Below, piece after piece: positions 18,249 to 27,167 of a stretch of DNA of 64,000 nucleotides. Below the pieces are notes generated by a model. It saw only the letters and a program-made list of their open reading frames with translations. It had not been told where the DNA came from and ran no database searches. Numbering within the stretch: position 1 is the stretch's first letter; every line of letters starts with the position of its first letter. Origin of the DNA: JBGSKY01 sp041740995 (GTDB lineage Bacteria; Planctomycetota; Planctomycetia; Pirellulales; Pirellulaceae). Both the position numbers and the translations under genes were made by a program. The stretch covers positions 14,420 through 78,419 of the forward strand of contig JBGSKY010000287.1 of NCBI GenBank assembly GCA_041740995.1. Direction: 5' to 3'.

Positions 18249-19502
18249 TCACTTGATACCAGCGCCGCTGGGGTTGCTCCGCAGCACACCTCGGACGCCA
18301 AGCTGACTTGGGTCACGGGCGACCTTGTCGGTGATCACTCGGACGTCTTCGACAATCGGTTGCAATCGACTGCTCAACCGTTCAACGTTAGTCAGCGTTT
18401 GGATCAAACTGTAATACAACTGATCATCTTCGATCAGCCGAGCGATCGTTCCGTCGCCAGCATTCAAGCGACCGGCGAATCTTTGCAGCTCGACAAGCGT
18501 TGCGTCTAAATTTGCCAACGTGCGGACTGCCGAGGCGACGACTTGCTCAGATTGCCCCGAAAGAGGTTTCGTAAATTCGCGGATATCGTTAATCGCCGCA
18601 TTGGCCGTCCGAAAAGTTTCCTTCGCGTCGTCGCCGATGCCTTGAAACTCTGAGCCAATGCCTTCCAGCGATTGGCCAAATTTTTCGAAACTGGCCAGTG
18701 TCGTTTTCGTCTGGCTGAGCACCCTTTCGGCCTCATCAAAGAGCAACGGCACCCGTGAAGCTGCCACGCCGATCAGCTCTGGCAACCGCGCGTCTTCGAA
18801 TTGCCTAGCGACTCGATCGATCGTGTCGACCGTGCTATTAAAGTTATCGATCGTATATCGGAAACGATCCGCGGCGTCTTTCAGTTGCCCATCGCCACCG
18901 CCGATCGCGCCTTCCAAAGTTCCGGCCAACGAGTCAACGCGCTTGCTAGCTTGCTCGATTGCCGAGAGCGTGTTACCAAAGTTGGCTTGCATATTCACGA
19001 GCAAATCAAGCGGATCACCTGCCACGACGCCACCTGTTAAATAGTCTCCATCGGACATTACGCTCTGCGCAAATTCAAGCTCGCTTGGGTCCAACCCGTT
19101 GTTCTTGTCGCCGCCCGCCACACCATCAAAACGTTTAAGCAAAATGGATTGCGTCGGCTCAATGAACTCGACGATCGATTCGCCAGTCACGAACGAACTA
19201 GTTGCGATACGGCACGTCTCGCCCTGCATGATCTTGACGTTGCTATCAAGTTCCAACACCAAGTTAACGCCTTCGTTACCGTCCAGCAGTTTGACGCTTG
19301 CGACTCGTCCGACTTGCACGCCGTTCTTGCGAACCGGTGTGTCTTCGACGACCTTTGGTGCCGATGGGAAATTGATGGTGACTTGATATTGCGATGTAAA
19401 GAACTTCGGTACCTCGCCAAAAAACAGGACCAGGATCGTACCGATAACCGCCGCGGCGATGACCAGCAATCCGACTCCAAATCGATAGTTGTTTTCTTCC
19501 AT
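18249..19502 (-). CDS. mlaD: MCE-family phospholipid-transport protein (MlaD-like)
   Basis: A 417-residue protein with one N-terminal transmembrane helix (VGLLVIAAAVIGTILVLFF) and one MCE domain (about 38-115: YQVTINFPSAPKVVEDTPVRKNG, VGRVASVKLLD). A long helical region (about 150-400, containing SAIEQASKRVDSLAGTLEGAIGG) follows. E. coli MlaD is 183 residues; the long helical C-terminus resembles the tube-forming MCE proteins (PqiB/YebT or Mce1 type) more than MlaD itself. It is the last gene of an E-F-D operon and should be the substrate-binding periplasmic component of the lipid transporter. Confidence 0.87.
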   Translation of the reverse strand: MEENNYRFGVGLLVIAAAVIGTILVLFFGEVPKFFTSQYQVTINFPSAPKVVEDTPVRKNGVQVGRVASVKLLDGNEGVNLVLELDSNVKIMQGETCRIATSSFVTGESIVEFIEPTQSILLKRFDGVAGGDKNNGLDPSELEFAQSVMSDGDYLTGGVVAGDPLDLLVNMQANFGNTLSAIEQASKRVDSLAGTLEGAIGGGDGQLKDAADRFRYTIDNFNSTVDTIDRVARQFEDARLPELIGVAASRVPLLFDEAERVLSQTKTTLASFEKFGQSLEGIGSEFQGIGDDAKETFRTANAAINDIREFTKPLSGQSEQVVASAVRTLANLDATLVELQRFAGRLNAGDGTIARLIEDDQLYYSLIQTLTNVERLSSRLQPIVEDVRVITDKVARDPSQLGVRGVLRSNPSGAGIK

Positions 19503-19566
19503 AATTTCGTCGCTTTCGACTTTGAGCGAATTTGAAAACGGTTCAGGCCGTTTACTGGATCCGCTT

Positions 19567-20595
19567 TTACTTTTTTATCAAGTCAAAAAGGTTCGGCGTT
19601 TCCAGGTCGCCGTGACCGCTGCTGTTGGCCCGCATTTCCATCAATCGCTCGCCCGCTTCACCGAGCACGAATTGTCGAACCCGGCGATCTTCGCAATGGT
19701 CTAGTTCTTCTGGCGTTCCATCGAACAGAATTTGAGACTCGCCGCGTTCTAGTCTCGACACCGGATATAACATGATGATTCGATCCGCTATTTTTTTCGC
19801 CGAATGCATATCGTGCGTGACAACGACACTGGTCACCGGATACTTGCGCCGTGTCCTTAAAATCAATTCATTGATCACGTCGCTCATGATCGGATCCAAA
19901 CCAGTCGTTGGTTCATCATAAAGCACAAGGTCAGGTTCGAGAATCAAAGCCCGCGCCAATCCAACTCGCTTCCGCATACCACCGGAAAGCTGTGCCGGTC
20001 GCTTCGGCAGAACGCTGTCAGGCAAACCGACATCCGCCAATCGCGATAGCAGCAACGCTCGCTCATCCTTGGGCGGCATCAGTTTGTCCTGTCGCAGTGG
20101 AAACGCCATGTTTTGTCCGATAGTCATCGAATCAAACAAGGCTGCGTTCTGAAAAACAAAGCCAAAGCGTCGTCGGACCTTCGTCATTTCAATTTCGTTC
20201 AGCGCTCCGATATCGATCCCATCGAAACGAATCGATCCACGCGTTGGTTTCAATAGCCCGCACAATGTTTTTAGAAACATCGTTTTGCCACAACCGCTCT
20301 CGCCAATGATGACCAGCGTCTGGCCACGCGGGATGGCAACATTGATGCGATCAAGCACTGTTTGCTTGCCGAAAATGATCGACAGATCGACCGACTCAAC
20401 AAGCACCTCGTTGCCTTGTGGTGACTTTGAAGTTGACTGTCGCTTGCTCTGCGGATCGTCATCGCTGGAAGGTGACGTTTGTTTCTCGCCGTCAAAAAGC
20501 TGCTCGGCATCGATGTACGCGTCCTCGAACGAATCAGCTATTGATTCGGTCTCAGCGAATAATCGATCTCGATCGGAAGGCGATTTGGCTGGCAT
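19567..20595 (-). CDS. mlaF: Lipid-transport ABC ATPase (MlaF-like)
   Basis: A 342-residue ATPase: Walker A GESGCGKT, Q-loop FVFQNAALFDSMT, signature LSGGMRKRVGLARAL, Walker B LVLYDEPTTGLDP and H-loop VVTHDM are intact, and match the MlaF/Ttg2A type. Residues 1-65 form an acidic, Ser-rich extension absent from E. coli MlaF. The C-terminal tail (REF-like CEDRRVRQFVLGEAG) is the part that in MlaF contacts the partner subunit. The start lies two bases after the permease stop. It powers phospholipid movement between the membranes at the cytoplasmic face. Confidence 0.92.
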   Translation of the reverse strand: MPAKSPSDRDRLFAETESIADSFEDAYIDAEQLFDGEKQTSPSSDDDPQSKRQSTSKSPQGNEVLVESVDLSIIFGKQTVLDRINVAIPRGQTLVIIGESGCGKTMFLKTLCGLLKPTRGSIRFDGIDIGALNEIEMTKVRRRFGFVFQNAALFDSMTIGQNMAFPLRQDKLMPPKDERALLLSRLADVGLPDSVLPKRPAQLSGGMRKRVGLARALILEPDLVLYDEPTTGLDPIMSDVINELILRTRRKYPVTSVVVTHDMHSAKKIADRIIMLYPVSRLERGESQILFDGTPEELDHCEDRRVRQFVLGEAGERLMEMRANSSGHGDLETPNLFDLIKK

Positions 20596-20597
20596 GA

Positions 20598-21458
20598 TTA
20601 AAACAGCTTCGCTCCCCGCGGCCAGAACGAAAAGTAAATTGCATCAAGCAAGATATTCATGATCAAATCAAGTACTAAAATCAAAACGAAACTGATCACA
20701 AAAGAAGTCGTCGCGGCGCGGCCAACGCCCTCTGCACCTGGTTCGCAATGAAAGCCCCGATAGCAACTGACGGTTGCTATCACTGCACCAAAAAAGAAGC
20801 TCTTTGTGATCCCTGCAAAAAAATCGTAGATGCCAACAACATCTCGCGTGATTCGCAAATATTGCGAATGATCGACGTGCATGATCACCACGCTGTAAAA
20901 ATAGCCGCCGACGATGCCCGTAAAATCTGCCATGATCGTCAACGCGGGAATCAGCATGACGCAGGCCAAAAATCGCGGGACCACCAAGTAATGAATTGGA
21001 TTGGCACCCATGCTGGTCAGCGCATCAATTTGCTCGGTCACTCGCATCGTTCCCAAGACCGAAGCCATCGCCGAACCGACACGTCCAGCAAGCATTGTGG
21101 CTGCCAAGACCGGTCCCAACTCGCGGACTAACGAATGGTTAACAACGGCACCGATCCGCGATTCGAAGCCGATACTTTTGAACTGAAAATAGCTGTTGTG
21201 AGCGAGCACCATTCCAATAAACAGCCCGGTCAGCATAACAACTGGCAATGACAACACACCGACCGAATAAAAGTTCGACAAGACCGTGCCTCGACGAGGA
21301 CGGCTGGTCGTCATCCAAAGGATCATCTGCCAAACGAACAGTGAAAAGTCGCCAACCGCGTCGACCATGTCGATGACCGCCCGCCCCCAACCTTCGATGA
21401 CATGTCGCAGGTTAGCTAGCAAGGAATCTTGGTTCGTGTAGGGGACTTCGGTGCTCAC
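20598..21458 (-). CDS. mlaE: Lipid-transport ABC permease (MlaE-like)
   Basis: A 286-residue MlaE-family permease with 5-6 membrane helices. GVLSLPVVMLTGLFIGMVLA, VNHSLVRELGPVLAATMLAGRVGSAMASVLGTMRVTEQIDAL and MGANPIHYLVVPRF are the family hallmarks, including the coupling helix sequence. The C-terminus (GCYRGFHCEPGAEGVGRA-like, FVISFVLILVLDLIMNILL) is also conserved. GTG start at 21458. First gene of the mlaE-mlaF-mlaD operon. Together they keep outer-membrane lipid asymmetry; MlaA, MlaB and MlaC homologues are not adjacent. Confidence 0.93.
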   Translation of the reverse strand: MSTEVPYTNQDSLLANLRHVIEGWGRAVIDMVDAVGDFSLFVWQMILWMTTSRPRRGTVLSNFYSVGVLSLPVVMLTGLFIGMVLAHNSYFQFKSIGFESRIGAVVNHSLVRELGPVLAATMLAGRVGSAMASVLGTMRVTEQIDALTSMGANPIHYLVVPRFLACVMLIPALTIMADFTGIVGGYFYSVVIMHVDHSQYLRITRDVVGIYDFFAGITKSFFFGAVIATVSCYRGFHCEPGAEGVGRAATTSFVISFVLILVLDLIMNILLDAIYFSFWPRGAKLF

Positions 21459-21730
21459 GCGTCGATCTAATAATTGCCAATAGGGTGGACATCGTATTGT
21501 ATCGATCGAGCAGAATGCACCGCATGAGTAAAATGTAACGCAGACCGAAAATAATCGACTGAAATTTCAGCTCATTGACTAAAGTTTTGGATTTTGCGTG
21601 CCTCAACCGATGCGATCGTTTAACAATGAGCCGATGACGTTGAGCGATTTTCCGCTCGATCGTTAGCAGTCTATTTGGTATCTTGGCGACGTGGCGTTGG
21701 CCGTTGAAAGGCTGGCATTTCGGCAGATAA

Positions 21731-23008
21731 ATGGATAAACCAATTAGCAATCATCCCCAAACCGTTGACGTCCTGCAGGAAACCTGGCCAGCTAGCTTGC
21801 AAATTGCCTTGCTCGGCAAACTCGCCGCGATGCGTCGGGCTGACGCGATTGAACTGCTACAACAACGCGGGGCGACAGCGGTCGAAAGAGGCTTTATCGG
21901 CGCCGACTGTATTGTTCTGGGCGCTGACGCTGATCGAAATCTTGTCGAACGAATCGATCCCGAAACGCGACGTCGCATCGATGACGGCTTTGTTGAATTG
22001 GTCGATGAAGCCGACTTTTGGTCGCGACTTGGATTTGACGATGCCGGCCAAACCGGGTCCGGTCGATACACGCCGCGAATGCTTGCCGAGTTGGCCGACA
22101 CGCCGCTGCGAGAAATTCGTCGCTGGATTCGTCTCGGATTGCTCAATCCGGTTCGGGTCGTACATCGACTGCATTATTTTGACTTCGAAGGGCTGCAGAG
22201 TGCTCGCCAGCTGAGGCAATGGAATCTGGCCGGTCTGTCGGCGGATTCAATCGTCAAGCAGCTCAAGTCGCTACTCGCCAAATTCAATGACGAGGGACTG
22301 CAGTCAATCCGTCGGTGGGACATTCATCTTGATGGTCAAGCGCTGATGGTTCGTTATCAAGGCGGCTGGATCGATTGGCAGGGACAAACGCGAATCGATT
22401 TTGATTCGCAGCCCGATTTGGCAATCGTAGATGGAGAAGTCGGCGAGCTAGAGGACGAATCTGACGATGGCGTTGCGATCGTTTCGATTTCTGCTTTTCA
22501 ACGCTTGCAGCACGATTCGGAACAAGCCGCTGCTGATGCGCTCGATCGCGACGCACTGTTTCAGTTGGCCGAACAGGCCGAAGACGAGGGCAAATTAGAA
22601 GAAGCTGTCGAGTGGTTCCGTGTCCTGCTGGCGAAAAACGGTCCGCAACCGGAGTTGCATTTCAGCCTCGCGGAGTTGCTTTACCGTCTGGGCGAAACGA
22701 CCGCGGCCCGTGAACGTTACTACGCGGCATTGGAGCTGGACAACGATTTTATTGAGGCCCGCGCGAATTTAGGTTGTGTGCTGGTCGAGCTGGGGCAAGC
22801 CGACTTGGCGGTCGCCGCATTTCAGGGCGCGCTCGCTCAAAACGAACAATATCCTGACGTACATTACCATCTCGCCAGAACGCTTGACGATCTCAATCGA
22901 CCTATCGAAGCCGCTAACCATTGGCAGCGATTTATCGAACTTGCTCCGACAAGCCCTTGGGCCTACGAAGCGAACGAACGACTTCATTCGCCAAGCGGAG
23001 TGGAATAG
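21731..23008 (+). CDS. BRCT-like / MerR-like / TPR protein
   Basis: A 425-residue cytoplasmic protein of three parts. Residues about 24-80 (IALLGKLAAMRRADAIELLQQRGATAV...ADCIVLG) have the look of a BRCT domain. Residues about 112-190 (YTPRMLAELADTPLREIRRWIRLGLLNPVRVVHRLHYFDF) form a MerR-type winged helix. After an acidic linker, residues 275-415 contain tetratricopeptide repeats (LFQLAEQAEDEGKLEEAVEWFR, ELHFSLAELLYRLGETTAAR, ARANLGCVLVELGQADLAV). No effector domain is visible. The domain set suggests DNA contact plus protein docking, possibly linked to DNA damage or regulation; that is inference. Confidence 0.75.
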   Translation: MDKPISNHPQTVDVLQETWPASLQIALLGKLAAMRRADAIELLQQRGATAVERGFIGADCIVLGADADRNLVERIDPETRRRIDDGFVELVDEADFWSRLGFDDAGQTGSGRYTPRMLAELADTPLREIRRWIRLGLLNPVRVVHRLHYFDFEGLQSARQLRQWNLAGLSADSIVKQLKSLLAKFNDEGLQSIRRWDIHLDGQALMVRYQGGWIDWQGQTRIDFDSQPDLAIVDGEVGELEDESDDGVAIVSISAFQRLQHDSEQAAADALDRDALFQLAEQAEDEGKLEEAVEWFRVLLAKNGPQPELHFSLAELLYRLGETTAARERYYAALELDNDFIEARANLGCVLVELGQADLAVAAFQGALAQNEQYPDVHYHLARTLDDLNRPIEAANHWQRFIELAPTSPWAYEANERLHSPSGVE

Positions 23009-23076
23009 AGTTGGCCACTGGTTTCACCGGCGTTGAATTCGCCGCGTGAGAAACGTTGGTGCGGTTCTGCAAGCAA

Positions 23077-24573
23077 CTAATTTACGCCGGACGCGAAGGC
23101 TTGTTGAGTCCGAACTAAACGTCGATAAAGCTCTTGGCTGCGTTGAAAGAGCGCACTTAACTCGGCTTTGACAGTCGAGACTTGCTGGTCCAGCGATTCC
23201 GATTCCGACTTGACGACTGCCAGCTCGTTTTCTAACTGAGTCAGATCTTCGTTGAGCATTTTTCGTTCGGCTTGTTTCGCCACGATTTGCTCTCGACCGA
23301 CTGATTCAGTCTGAGTCGTTCTGGCGATTTCGCGCTGCGTTAGCTCGATGTCCTGCGTTGCCTTGTTGATTCGCAATTGCGTTTGCTTGAAAAGGTAAGC
23401 GTAATCGTTCAACGGACGGACGTAGATTGGCTCGATCAATTGTGCTACGCCAGCCTTGATCAAGTCTTCGGCAGGTTCGCGAGCGTAAACAATTTGCGAT
23501 CCGGCTTTGAACTGAATCGAGCTTTGATCTTTACCGCGCTTCAATCGAGCGTCCACGGTACGACCGCTAATGTCAAAGTATCCGCCTTCGAGTGCATTTC
23601 GGACTTCTTCGCTGTCGACGGCAACTGTATGTTCTTGAACAAATTTGATACGCAACCAGATCGCTTCAGGCAACGTTCCTTCTGGGGCACGTTGACCGTC
23701 TAGTAGATAGGATTGGAGAACGGATGCGTTGTACGCTTCTTCGGCAGTCATCTCAGCAGGCGATTTTTCTAGCACTGACAGAGGCATGTTTAGCAAACGC
23801 GAAATGGTCTCGGGAGCCATGCGACCGTAAATTTCGCTTTCGCTAGGCTTGCTGTCTGGCTCCGCAAAGGCGACGTGTGAATCCAGTGGCATCAATTCGT
23901 AGATCGACCATCGTGGAAACTGGTTATTTTGAAGAGCTTGTTCTTGCGACGGGGTCAGGCTGATCGTCGGGCGCAGTTTTGCGGTTCCACCCTGACTTTC
24001 GGCGACGAAAAATTCGCCCAAGTAAAACTGTGGGACGATGCGACCGTCGATCGAGGGACCTTCGCCAAACGCATAGACGACCAATTCAGGCGATAAACTG
24101 TCAGGCGCCACAGCGGCAAGGCCTGGCACTGTGGGTGCACCGGCTGGGATGTTGACAGGCGGCGCGGCTGGTGCGAGCGAGATGGTCGCCAAACCGTTCG
24201 CGTAGCTCTGAGCACTGGCGCCTCTCCAAGCTCGACCACGAGCCAAATTCAACCGGCCAAGCTCGCTCAGCAACGGAAGCAACGTCGAATTGTCAGCCTT
24301 TGGCGCTGTGAGGTCACCGAACTTAATTTGTGTTTGTTGGGCCAGCAGCAGCTTGTTTTGCTTTTCAAGCCGATCGAATCGATGGACTTCATCAACTCGC
24401 CGTTGGTGGACGATTGCCGATAAAAACATAAACGTCAACGAAAAGAGGAACAGCAAGACCATTAAAATGCTGTGCACGACCCCAAGGGACGAAAATCCCT
24501 TGACGACGAAAAAGATCATCAAGATGAAGGCGACAAACACCAACACGAGGAAGAGGATTGAGCTTAATTCCAT
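23077..24573 (-). CDS. Uncharacterised two-helix membrane protein with coiled-coil C-terminus
   Basis: A 498-residue protein starting MELSSILFLVLVFVAFILMIFFVV. It has two adjacent transmembrane helices in the first 65 residues. A short heptad helix (DRLEKQNKLLLAQQ), a Pro/Ala-rich linker, a predicted globular domain (about 180-385) and a strong C-terminal coiled coil (about 395-485: QLRINKATQDIELTQREIARTTQ...) follow. An upstream in-frame start at 24663 adds 30 residues without membrane character. Not recognised as a named family, though its architecture is typical of planctomycete-specific envelope proteins. Probably tethered in the inner membrane with the coiled coil outside. Confidence 0.7.
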   Translation of the reverse strand: MELSSILFLVLVFVAFILMIFFVVKGFSSLGVVHSILMVLLFLFSLTFMFLSAIVHQRRVDEVHRFDRLEKQNKLLLAQQTQIKFGDLTAPKADNSTLLPLLSELGRLNLARGRAWRGASAQSYANGLATISLAPAAPPVNIPAGAPTVPGLAAVAPDSLSPELVVYAFGEGPSIDGRIVPQFYLGEFFVAESQGGTAKLRPTISLTPSQEQALQNNQFPRWSIYELMPLDSHVAFAEPDSKPSESEIYGRMAPETISRLLNMPLSVLEKSPAEMTAEEAYNASVLQSYLLDGQRAPEGTLPEAIWLRIKFVQEHTVAVDSEEVRNALEGGYFDISGRTVDARLKRGKDQSSIQFKAGSQIVYAREPAEDLIKAGVAQLIEPIYVRPLNDYAYLFKQTQLRINKATQDIELTQREIARTTQTESVGREQIVAKQAERKMLNEDLTQLENELAVVKSESESLDQQVSTVKAELSALFQRSQELYRRLVRTQQAFASGVN

Positions 24574-24934
24574 AAGTTCGGCTACGTCGCTAGCGGTCCG
24601 GTCGTAGGATGGTTGGATCGTCGCGGGATAGATGCCCGCGTCGAAAAATCCGAGTAGCCCCACATTGTAATTGCGTCGGAGCCGTATTTCGATAGTAAAA
24701 TCTGCTGTTTACATCAGCATTTCGTCGGCACCGATCAGGCATGAAAGCCATTTTGGTTAGGGATACCAAACGAATACAACGATTGCAATGAATGTGAACT
24801 GCGAACCGCCGACCAACCTGACGCTTGGCGAGGAGCGGGAAGCGGTTTTGGCGAAATTCTGCGGTCGTTGGTCAGGAAAGCTGTAATTGGCCGGTTCAAT
24901 CGGCTAAACTGTCGCCAAACCCAATTTTCCCCTA
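24574..24934. other. Intergenic region between divergent genes
   Basis: No convincing gene is seen. The region must contain the promoters of the two-helix membrane protein gene (minus) and the Dabb gene (plus). A 74-codon minus-strand frame (24735-24959) has shadow-like composition and is rejected. Confidence 0.4.
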
Positions 24935-25264
24935 ATGAAGAACCAAATGCATCTCGCACACATCGTTTTTTTCAAGCTCAAGGACGGCTCGCCAGCCCTC
25001 GTTCAAGAATTGCTCGACGGCTGTCAAGAATTTTTGACCGGTCATCCAGGAACGGTCTACTATTCGGCTGGAACGCTAAATCCAGAACTTAAACGCCCGG
25101 TCAACGACCACGACTATCACGTCGCTCTGCACGTTGTTTTCGATTCGCGAGACTCGCACGATTTGTATCAGATCGCAGCGCGACATTTGAAGTTCATCGA
25201 GAAATTCAAACCGAACTGGGAAACAATCCGCGTTTTCGATTCGGACATTCCGCTGGCTGGTTGA
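24935..25264 (+). CDS. Dabb-family (stress-responsive A/B barrel) protein
   Basis: A 109-residue Dabb protein. LAHIVFFKLKDGSPALVQELLDGCQEFLTGHPGTVYYSAG is the first strand-helix pair, YHVALHVVFDSRDSHDLYQIAARHLKF the second, with the typical final strand WETIRVFD. The fold is a small ferredoxin-like dimeric barrel. Bacterial members are mostly of unknown activity. A second in-frame ATG at 24947 is possible. It stands alone, convergent with mtnC. Confidence 0.85.
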   Translation: MKNQMHLAHIVFFKLKDGSPALVQELLDGCQEFLTGHPGTVYYSAGTLNPELKRPVNDHDYHVALHVVFDSRDSHDLYQIAARHLKFIEKFKPNWETIRVFDSDIPLAG

Positions 25265-25320
25265 GAATTGAGAGTTGTGTGATTTCCTTTCGCACTACGC
25301 GCCAGGTCTGCCAAATCGAT

Positions 25321-26043
25321 TCACAATTCCTCAAAACTCTCGATTCTTTCTCCAACGTAATCTTCCGGAAGCGGCGCGTTGCCGGGCCTGACTACGGCCA
25401 CGGTTTGCATCCCGGCCAGTTTTGCAGCGTCTAATTCTGCTGCGATATCACTGAGGAAAAGAATCGCTGGTGGGTCACAGGCTAACTGTTCCGCAATCCG
25501 GCGGTACGAGTCCGTCTCGCGTTTGTTGCCGATCGTCGTATCAAAATTCGCGACGAAGTACGGATTCAAATCACCTGCGATCGAATGCCCAAAAAAGAGT
25601 CGCTGCGCCGTCACGCTGCCTGATGAGTAAATCGCCGATGCAATTCCCATCGATTGCCATTGGACCAACGCAGGCAAGACATCATCGAACAAGTGCGACC
25701 GGAGCTGGCCTGTTTCAAAACCCGATCGCCAGAGTAAGCCTTGCAGCGACTTCAGTCCTGTTGCCTTGCTGTCGCTGTCCATCAACTGAGCTGCAAAATC
25801 GGTCACAATTTTTTGCGGCGTAAGTTCTGCGTGGCTTGCAAACCAAGCGTCGGACGATTGAAACCCAGCGTCTTGAGCTAACAGTTCAATCGCTTGGACC
25901 AAGCTCGACTCGCCCCAATGCGATTGGCAATAATCGACTAGCTGCCGCCGTGCATAAGGAAACATTTGCTCGTAGACAAATGCAATGCTCGACGTTGTTC
26001 CTTCAACATCAAGCAAAATAATTTTGATGGCTGAGTCGATCAA
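25321..26043 (-). CDS. mtnC: 2,3-diketo-5-methylthiopentyl-1-phosphate enolase-phosphatase
   Basis: A 240-residue enolase-phosphatase of the methionine salvage pathway. IILLDVEGTTSSIAFVYEQMFPYAR is the MtnC form of HAD motif I (DxEGT). YSSGSVTAQRLFFGHS is motif II, and FDTTIGNKRETDSY with ILFLSDIAAELDAAKLAG gives motifs III and IV. The most likely start is TTG 26043, which overlaps the mtnD stop (TTGA). The open frame extends to 26151, but that would overlap mtnD by over 100 bases and encode non-family residues. It makes acireductone, the substrate of MtnD encoded just upstream. Confidence 0.92.
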   Translation of the reverse strand: MIDSAIKIILLDVEGTTSSIAFVYEQMFPYARRQLVDYCQSHWGESSLVQAIELLAQDAGFQSSDAWFASHAELTPQKIVTDFAAQLMDSDSKATGLKSLQGLLWRSGFETGQLRSHLFDDVLPALVQWQSMGIASAIYSSGSVTAQRLFFGHSIAGDLNPYFVANFDTTIGNKRETDSYRRIAEQLACDPPAILFLSDIAAELDAAKLAGMQTVAVVRPGNAPLPEDYVGERIESFEEL

Positions 26044-26621
26044 ATCTTGATCACCGAGTCGAGTTTTGAATCCGATGGGATCTGCGACGCACTGAAACAG
26101 AGCGGCTGATATCGAACATGAACACCGCTGTCGATGTATTCCGGTGTCCACCCGCTGGCGTCTTCAAACAATCGGATGCACCGAATGTGTCTCTCAGTGC
26201 AAAGATTGAACCAGTGTCGCGTTCCCTTCGGGACGTTGATCAAGTCACCGCCTTCGACGGTAATTTCAAAAACTGGCCCATGATCGGGATGAATATGGAA
26301 GACTCCTTTTCCGCTGACTGTGAATCGGACTTCATCCTCGCTGTGCGTGTGTTCCTTGTCGAATTTCGCGAGCATCGCATCGAGGTTTGGTGTCTCGTTG
26401 CAAACGTTGATTACGTCCGCAGTAACAAAGCCGCCGCGTTCCTTAAGCCGCCCGATTTCCGGTGCATAAGTTTCGAGAATTTGTTCGTTGGTGGCGTTTT
26501 CGGGTAAGCGTCCAGCAACCTCCCAATGCTCGTACCAAATTCCAAATGGAGCAAGGAATTCGCGGATGGCATCCGTGTCCTTCAACGTCCTTTTTTCATC
26601 AGCAATGTAAACCGAAGCCAT
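26040..26621 (-). CDS. mtnD: Acireductone dioxygenase
   Basis: A 193-residue cupin. Metal ligands H91, H93, E97 (in HTHSEDEVRF) and H136 (in GTRHWFNL) are present. The family start MASVYIADEKRTL and IRLFEDASGW end are conserved. ATG 26621 has GAGG seven bases upstream; an in-frame TTG six bases earlier is less likely. The enzyme oxidises acireductone to 2-keto-4-methylthiobutyrate and formate (Fe form) in methionine salvage. It is coupled by a 4-base overlap to mtnC. No mtnA or mtnB is in the window. Confidence 0.93.
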   Translation of the reverse strand: MASVYIADEKRTLKDTDAIREFLAPFGIWYEHWEVAGRLPENATNEQILETYAPEIGRLKERGGFVTADVINVCNETPNLDAMLAKFDKEHTHSEDEVRFTVSGKGVFHIHPDHGPVFEITVEGGDLINVPKGTRHWFNLCTERHIRCIRLFEDASGWTPEYIDSGVHVRYQPLCFSASQIPSDSKLDSVIKI

Positions 26622-26852
26622 TTTCAAACCTCAAAACAAGCAAACTCAAGCAAAAAACGACGCCCTCGACTTTAACACATGCGTCTCGCGATGAAAAGTT
26701 GTGCGACATTGAATTGCGATTCGTTCGCTCGTTATTCAACCGCTGAAACCAACGATTCAAGCCGAGACATTACGACGAAGCGAAAGTCGCCAAGTACAAA
26801 GCGAAACTCTTGACGAGTTCGCTACGTCCTGTTGCTCGCAATTATTCAATAC

Positions 26853-26884
26853 AAAAAGCCGCCGAGTTGCAAAACTCAGCGGCT
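26853..26884 (-). terminator. Intrinsic terminator of the H1-like gene
   Basis: On the minus strand GCCGCTGAGT and ACTCGGCGGC form a 10-bp stem (one G-T wobble) around TTTGCA, followed directly by TTTTTG. It lies about 55 bases after the H1-like stop codon. This is the best-looking Rho-independent terminator in the window. The rest of 26622-26938 holds no gene. Confidence 0.75.
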
Positions 26885-26938
26885 TGTGCGATCGTTTTAT
26901 TCACGCCATCAAGAACGGCGTCGCAAAGCTCGGTTGGC

Positions 26939-27154
26939 CTAGGCCATACCGCCTTTGGTCGCGGTTCGCTTGACAGACTTCTTAGCAGCCTTCTTCTTAG
27001 CAGCCTTCTTTGGCGCTGCTTTCTTAGCTACTTTTTTCTTTGCTGCCTTAGCTGTTTTCTTTACAGCCTTCTTAGCAGCCTTCTTGACTGCCTTCTTAGC
27101 AACTTTTTTCGACGCCTTCTTAGCACCTTTTGGCGCTCCACCCTTTTTGGCCAC
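26939..27154 (-). CDS. Lysine/alanine-rich histone H1-like protein
   Basis: A 71-residue protein made almost wholly of Lys and Ala in KKAAKK/KKVAKK-type repeats, with a Gly-rich start (AKKGGAPKGAKK) and a KSVKRTATKGGMA end. It resembles the C-terminal tail of histone H1 and the bacterial Hc1/AlgP-like repeats. It should bind DNA non-specifically through charge and compact the nucleoid, a known feature of Planctomycetes. The GTG start at 27154 has a strong GGAGGAG Shine-Dalgarno six bases upstream, unusual in this window and suggesting high expression. A good terminator follows. Confidence 0.88.
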   Translation of the reverse strand: MAKKGGAPKGAKKASKKVAKKAVKKAAKKAVKKTAKAAKKKVAKKAAPKKAAKKKAAKKSVKRTATKGGMA

Positions 27155-27160
27155 GGATAA

Positions 27161-27167
27161 CTCCTCC
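27161..27167 (-). promoter_or_regulatory. Strong ribosome-binding site of the H1-like gene
   Basis: GGAGGAG on the minus strand lies six bases before the GTG start. Most genes here lack such a site, so it fixes this start and implies strong translation. Confidence 0.75.
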
